From JBBRFH01 sp038224615 (GTDB lineage: Bacteria; Planctomycetota; Phycisphaerae; Tepidisphaerales; Tepidisphaeraceae), in contig JBBRFH010000175.1 in assembly GCA_038224615.1 (NCBI GenBank), positions 1 to 7,337 on the forward strand: a DNA stretch of 7,337 bases, written 5' to 3'. Of the stretch, positions 5,710-7,337 are shown piece by piece (positions within the stretch are counted from its first letter, which is position 1; each line of letters begins with the position of its first letter). The notes under the pieces were generated by a model. It was not told the origin of the DNA and ran no database searches. It saw only the letters and a program-made list of their open reading frames with translations. The position numbers were made by a program, and so were the translations under genes.

Positions 5710-5846
5710 GTGTAACCAGTGCATCGGCATCTTAGCCGCTCAGGTCGAGAGACACTTTGTCCCGGCCAAGGTTATCACAGTGGTCGGTCCGGCTGGCGAA
5801 TTCGTCCGAATTGGCGAAACTGGTACGTTTTGGAGCAAGAGAACGC
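5710..5846. promoter_or_regulatory. Divergent intergenic region with repeated CGAATT boxes
   Basis: This region must carry the leftward promoter of the lipoprotein operon and the rightward promoter of the GH31 gene. No strong -35/-10 pair is seen; TAAGAT (complement of 5732-5737) is a weak leftward -10 candidate. CGAATT occurs at 5797-5802 and again at 5807-5812, exactly ten bases or one helical turn apart. The first copy is part of the palindrome CGAATTCG (5797-5804). GGCGAA also occurs twice (5795-5800 and 5813-5818). Such phased short repeats before a glycosidase gene could be an operator, but there is no adjacent regulator. Confidence 0.25.
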
Positions 5847-7337
5847 ATGACACCCGTTGTAGAACTTATCGCCCCCGGTATTTGGCGCCTGACGTTCGGT
5901 GAGCCTGAGCCGCTTACGCCATTGACGTATCGGCAGACGCCGATCAAATCGCCGCAGACGCCGCTGCCCGTCGTGGATACGCCGCCGATTGACCCCGCGC
6001 AGATCCGCGTGACCCGAACCCAGCGCGGGCTCACCATCGTCCTGCCCGCCACCAAAGGCGAGGATTTCTACGGCGGCGGGCTGCAGCTCAAGAGCTTCTG
6101 CCAGACGGGACTGCGCAAGCAGCTTCGCGTCAATTCCGATCCCGTCGCCGACACCGGCGATTCGCACGCGCCGGTACCGTTCTACCTTTCGACAGGCGGC
6201 TACGGCGTCTACGTCGATACAGCCCGCATCGCGTCGTTCTATTTCGCCGCCCAGCCCCTGCGCGGCGAGTCGGCGAAGAAGGTGCGGATGTCGACCGTCA
6301 ACACCGACATCGAGACGCTCTACGACGCCAAGCACGATGCGCCGTCTCGCGTCGAAATCGACCTGCCAACGGCGCAAGGCGTGAGCATCTACCTCTTCGC
6401 CGGACCGACGATCGGCGCGGCACTGCAACGGTACAACCTCTTCAGCGGCGGCGGGGCGATGCCACCGTTGTGGGGCCTGGGCGTCTGGTATCGCGCCTAC
6501 GGCAAATTCGATCAGACCCAGGCGGTTGACCTCGCCCGTCGTCTGCGCGAACGCAAAATCCCCTGCGACGTCTACGGCCTGGAGCCGGGCTGGCAATCGA
6601 ATGCCTACGCGTGCTCGTTCACATGGGAACCGAATCGCTTTGCGAACCCGACGCAGATGGTGGACGAACTCGGCGCGATCGGAATGCGCGTCAACCTGTG
6701 GGAACATGCGTTCACGCATCCGACCGCGCCGTTCTACGACGCCCTCCTCCCACATTGCGGCACGCACGAAACCTTTGGCGGGATCACGCCGGATTTTACG
6801 ACCGAGCAGGCCAAGGCGATTTTCGCGGCTCACCACGACAAGACGCTGGTGAGCATCGGCATCGCCGGCTTCAAACTCGACGAGTGCGACGGCTCGGACT
6901 TCATCAAATGGCCGTGGAGTTTCCCGGAACACGCTCAATTTCCCGGCGGAATGGATGGTGAGCAGTATCACGCCGTCTTCGGCACGCTTTACGCGCACAC
7001 CGACTGGTCAGTCTTCCGCAAGCACGACAAGCGGACCTACGGCTCGGTGCGCAACCTCGGCGCACTCGCCGCGCCGTTGCCGTACGTGCTGTACTCGGAT
7101 CTGTATGACCACAAGGATTTCATCCGCGGGATTCTGACCGCCGGCGTGTCGGGGATGCTGTGGACGCCGGAAGTGCGACACGCCACGTCAAAGGAGGATC
7201 TGATCCGACGGCTGCAGTCGGTGGTGTTGTCGCCGCAGGCGCTGATCAACGCGTGGTACATCCCGATGCCGCCATGGGAGCAGACGGACCGTGAGAAGAA
7301 CCAGGGCGGCGAACGAATGCCCGATTGGGAGGAGTAC
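5847..7337 (+). CDS. Glycoside hydrolase family 31 protein, 3' end outside window
   Basis: Translation from ATG 5847 is open for 497 codons to the window edge, so the C-terminus is missing. There is no signal peptide, which suggests a cytoplasmic enzyme. Residues 1 to about 190 form the N-terminal beta domain of GH31 (galactose-mutarotase-like), containing EDFYGGGLQ (72-80). The TIM barrel begins at PPLWGLGVWYRAYG (206-219), with LEPGWQ (245-250), GMRVNLWEHAF (279-289), TPDFT (314-318) and the nucleophile motif GFKLDECDGSDF, in which Asp345 is the expected nucleophile. Asp418 in VLYSDLYDHKDF is the likely acid/base region, followed by SGMLWTPEVR (435-444). GH31 enzymes are retaining alpha-glucosidases, alpha-xylosidases or related enzymes; the sequence does not settle the substrate. 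The SD site is weak (AAGAGAAC). It is divergent from the lipoprotein operon. Confidence 0.92.
   Translation, partial: MTPVVELIAPGIWRLTFGEPEPLTPLTYRQTPIKSPQTPLPVVDTPPIDPAQIRVTRTQRGLTIVLPATKGEDFYGGGLQLKSFCQTGLRKQLRVNSDPVADTGDSHAPVPFYLSTGGYGVYVDTARIASFYFAAQPLRGESAKKVRMSTVNTDIETLYDAKHDAPSRVEIDLPTAQGVSIYLFAGPTIGAALQRYNLFSGGGAMPPLWGLGVWYRAYGKFDQTQAVDLARRLRERKIPCDVYGLEPGWQSNAYACSFTWEPNRFANPTQMVDELGAIGMRVNLWEHAFTHPTAPFYDALLPHCGTHETFGGITPDFTTEQAKAIFAAHHDKTLVSIGIAGFKLDECDGSDFIKWPWSFPEHAQFPGGMDGEQYHAVFGTLYAHTDWSVFRKHDKRTYGSVRNLGALAAPLPYVLYSDLYDHKDFIRGILTAGVSGMLWTPEVRHATSKEDLIRRLQSVVLSPQALINAWYIPMPPWEQTDREKNQGGERMPDWEEY

Noticed and set aside
4446..5735. 429-codon plus-strand ORF over the lipoprotein genes
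   Set aside because: It covers two genes with signal peptides and conserved blocks on the minus strand, and its own product has the His/Arg/Val-rich look of a shadow frame.
5775..6998. 407-codon ORF antisense to the GH31 gene
   Set aside because: The opposite strand encodes clear GH31 motifs in order. The antisense product is Arg/Ala/Val-rich without a family and reads as a GC-driven shadow, despite its length.

Overview
The window is a GC-rich bacterial chromosome segment of ordinary housekeeping and envelope genes. The gene style points to a planctomycete-like (PVC) bacterium: weak or absent Shine-Dalgarno sites, GTG starts, several lipoproteins, a cytoplasmic-looking GH31 glycosidase of a type I associate with Planctomycetota/Verrucomicrobiota, and palindromic dispersed repeats. 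This assignment is inference from style and recollection; there is no rRNA or marker gene here to prove it.

Layout: bases 1-84 hold nothing recognisable. At 85-151 a REP-like pair of inverted palindromes lies just 3' of a minus-strand two-gene unit: mutY (A/G-specific adenine glycosylase, 1786 to 710) followed by an NADPH-dependent FMN reductase-family flavoprotein (713 to 177), joined by an ATGA stop/start overlap. Bases 1787-2105 are a non-coding or weakly coding stretch with an AT-rich promoter-like part. Next comes a small plus-strand DUF4926-like gene (2106-2348) with an excellent ribosome binding site, followed by a rho-independent terminator at about 2496-2525.

Bases 5696 down to 2579 are a four-gene minus-strand cell-envelope unit: two consecutive LpoB-like small lipoproteins that resemble each other, a TPR lipoprotein with a glycine-zipper segment and a beta-rich C-terminal domain, and a small single-TM-anchored protein with a Pro/Thr-rich tail. 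All four products appear exported or membrane-anchored, so they probably form an outer-membrane or periplasmic assembly. This is the most interesting part of the window.

After a 150-bp divergent intergenic region, a plus-strand GH31 glycoside hydrolase starts at 5847 and runs off the right edge. It is intact over 497 codons.

No tRNA, rRNA, CRISPR array, transposase, prophage gene or defence system was found. The long ORFs antisense to the GH31 gene and to the lipoprotein operon look like GC-driven shadows.
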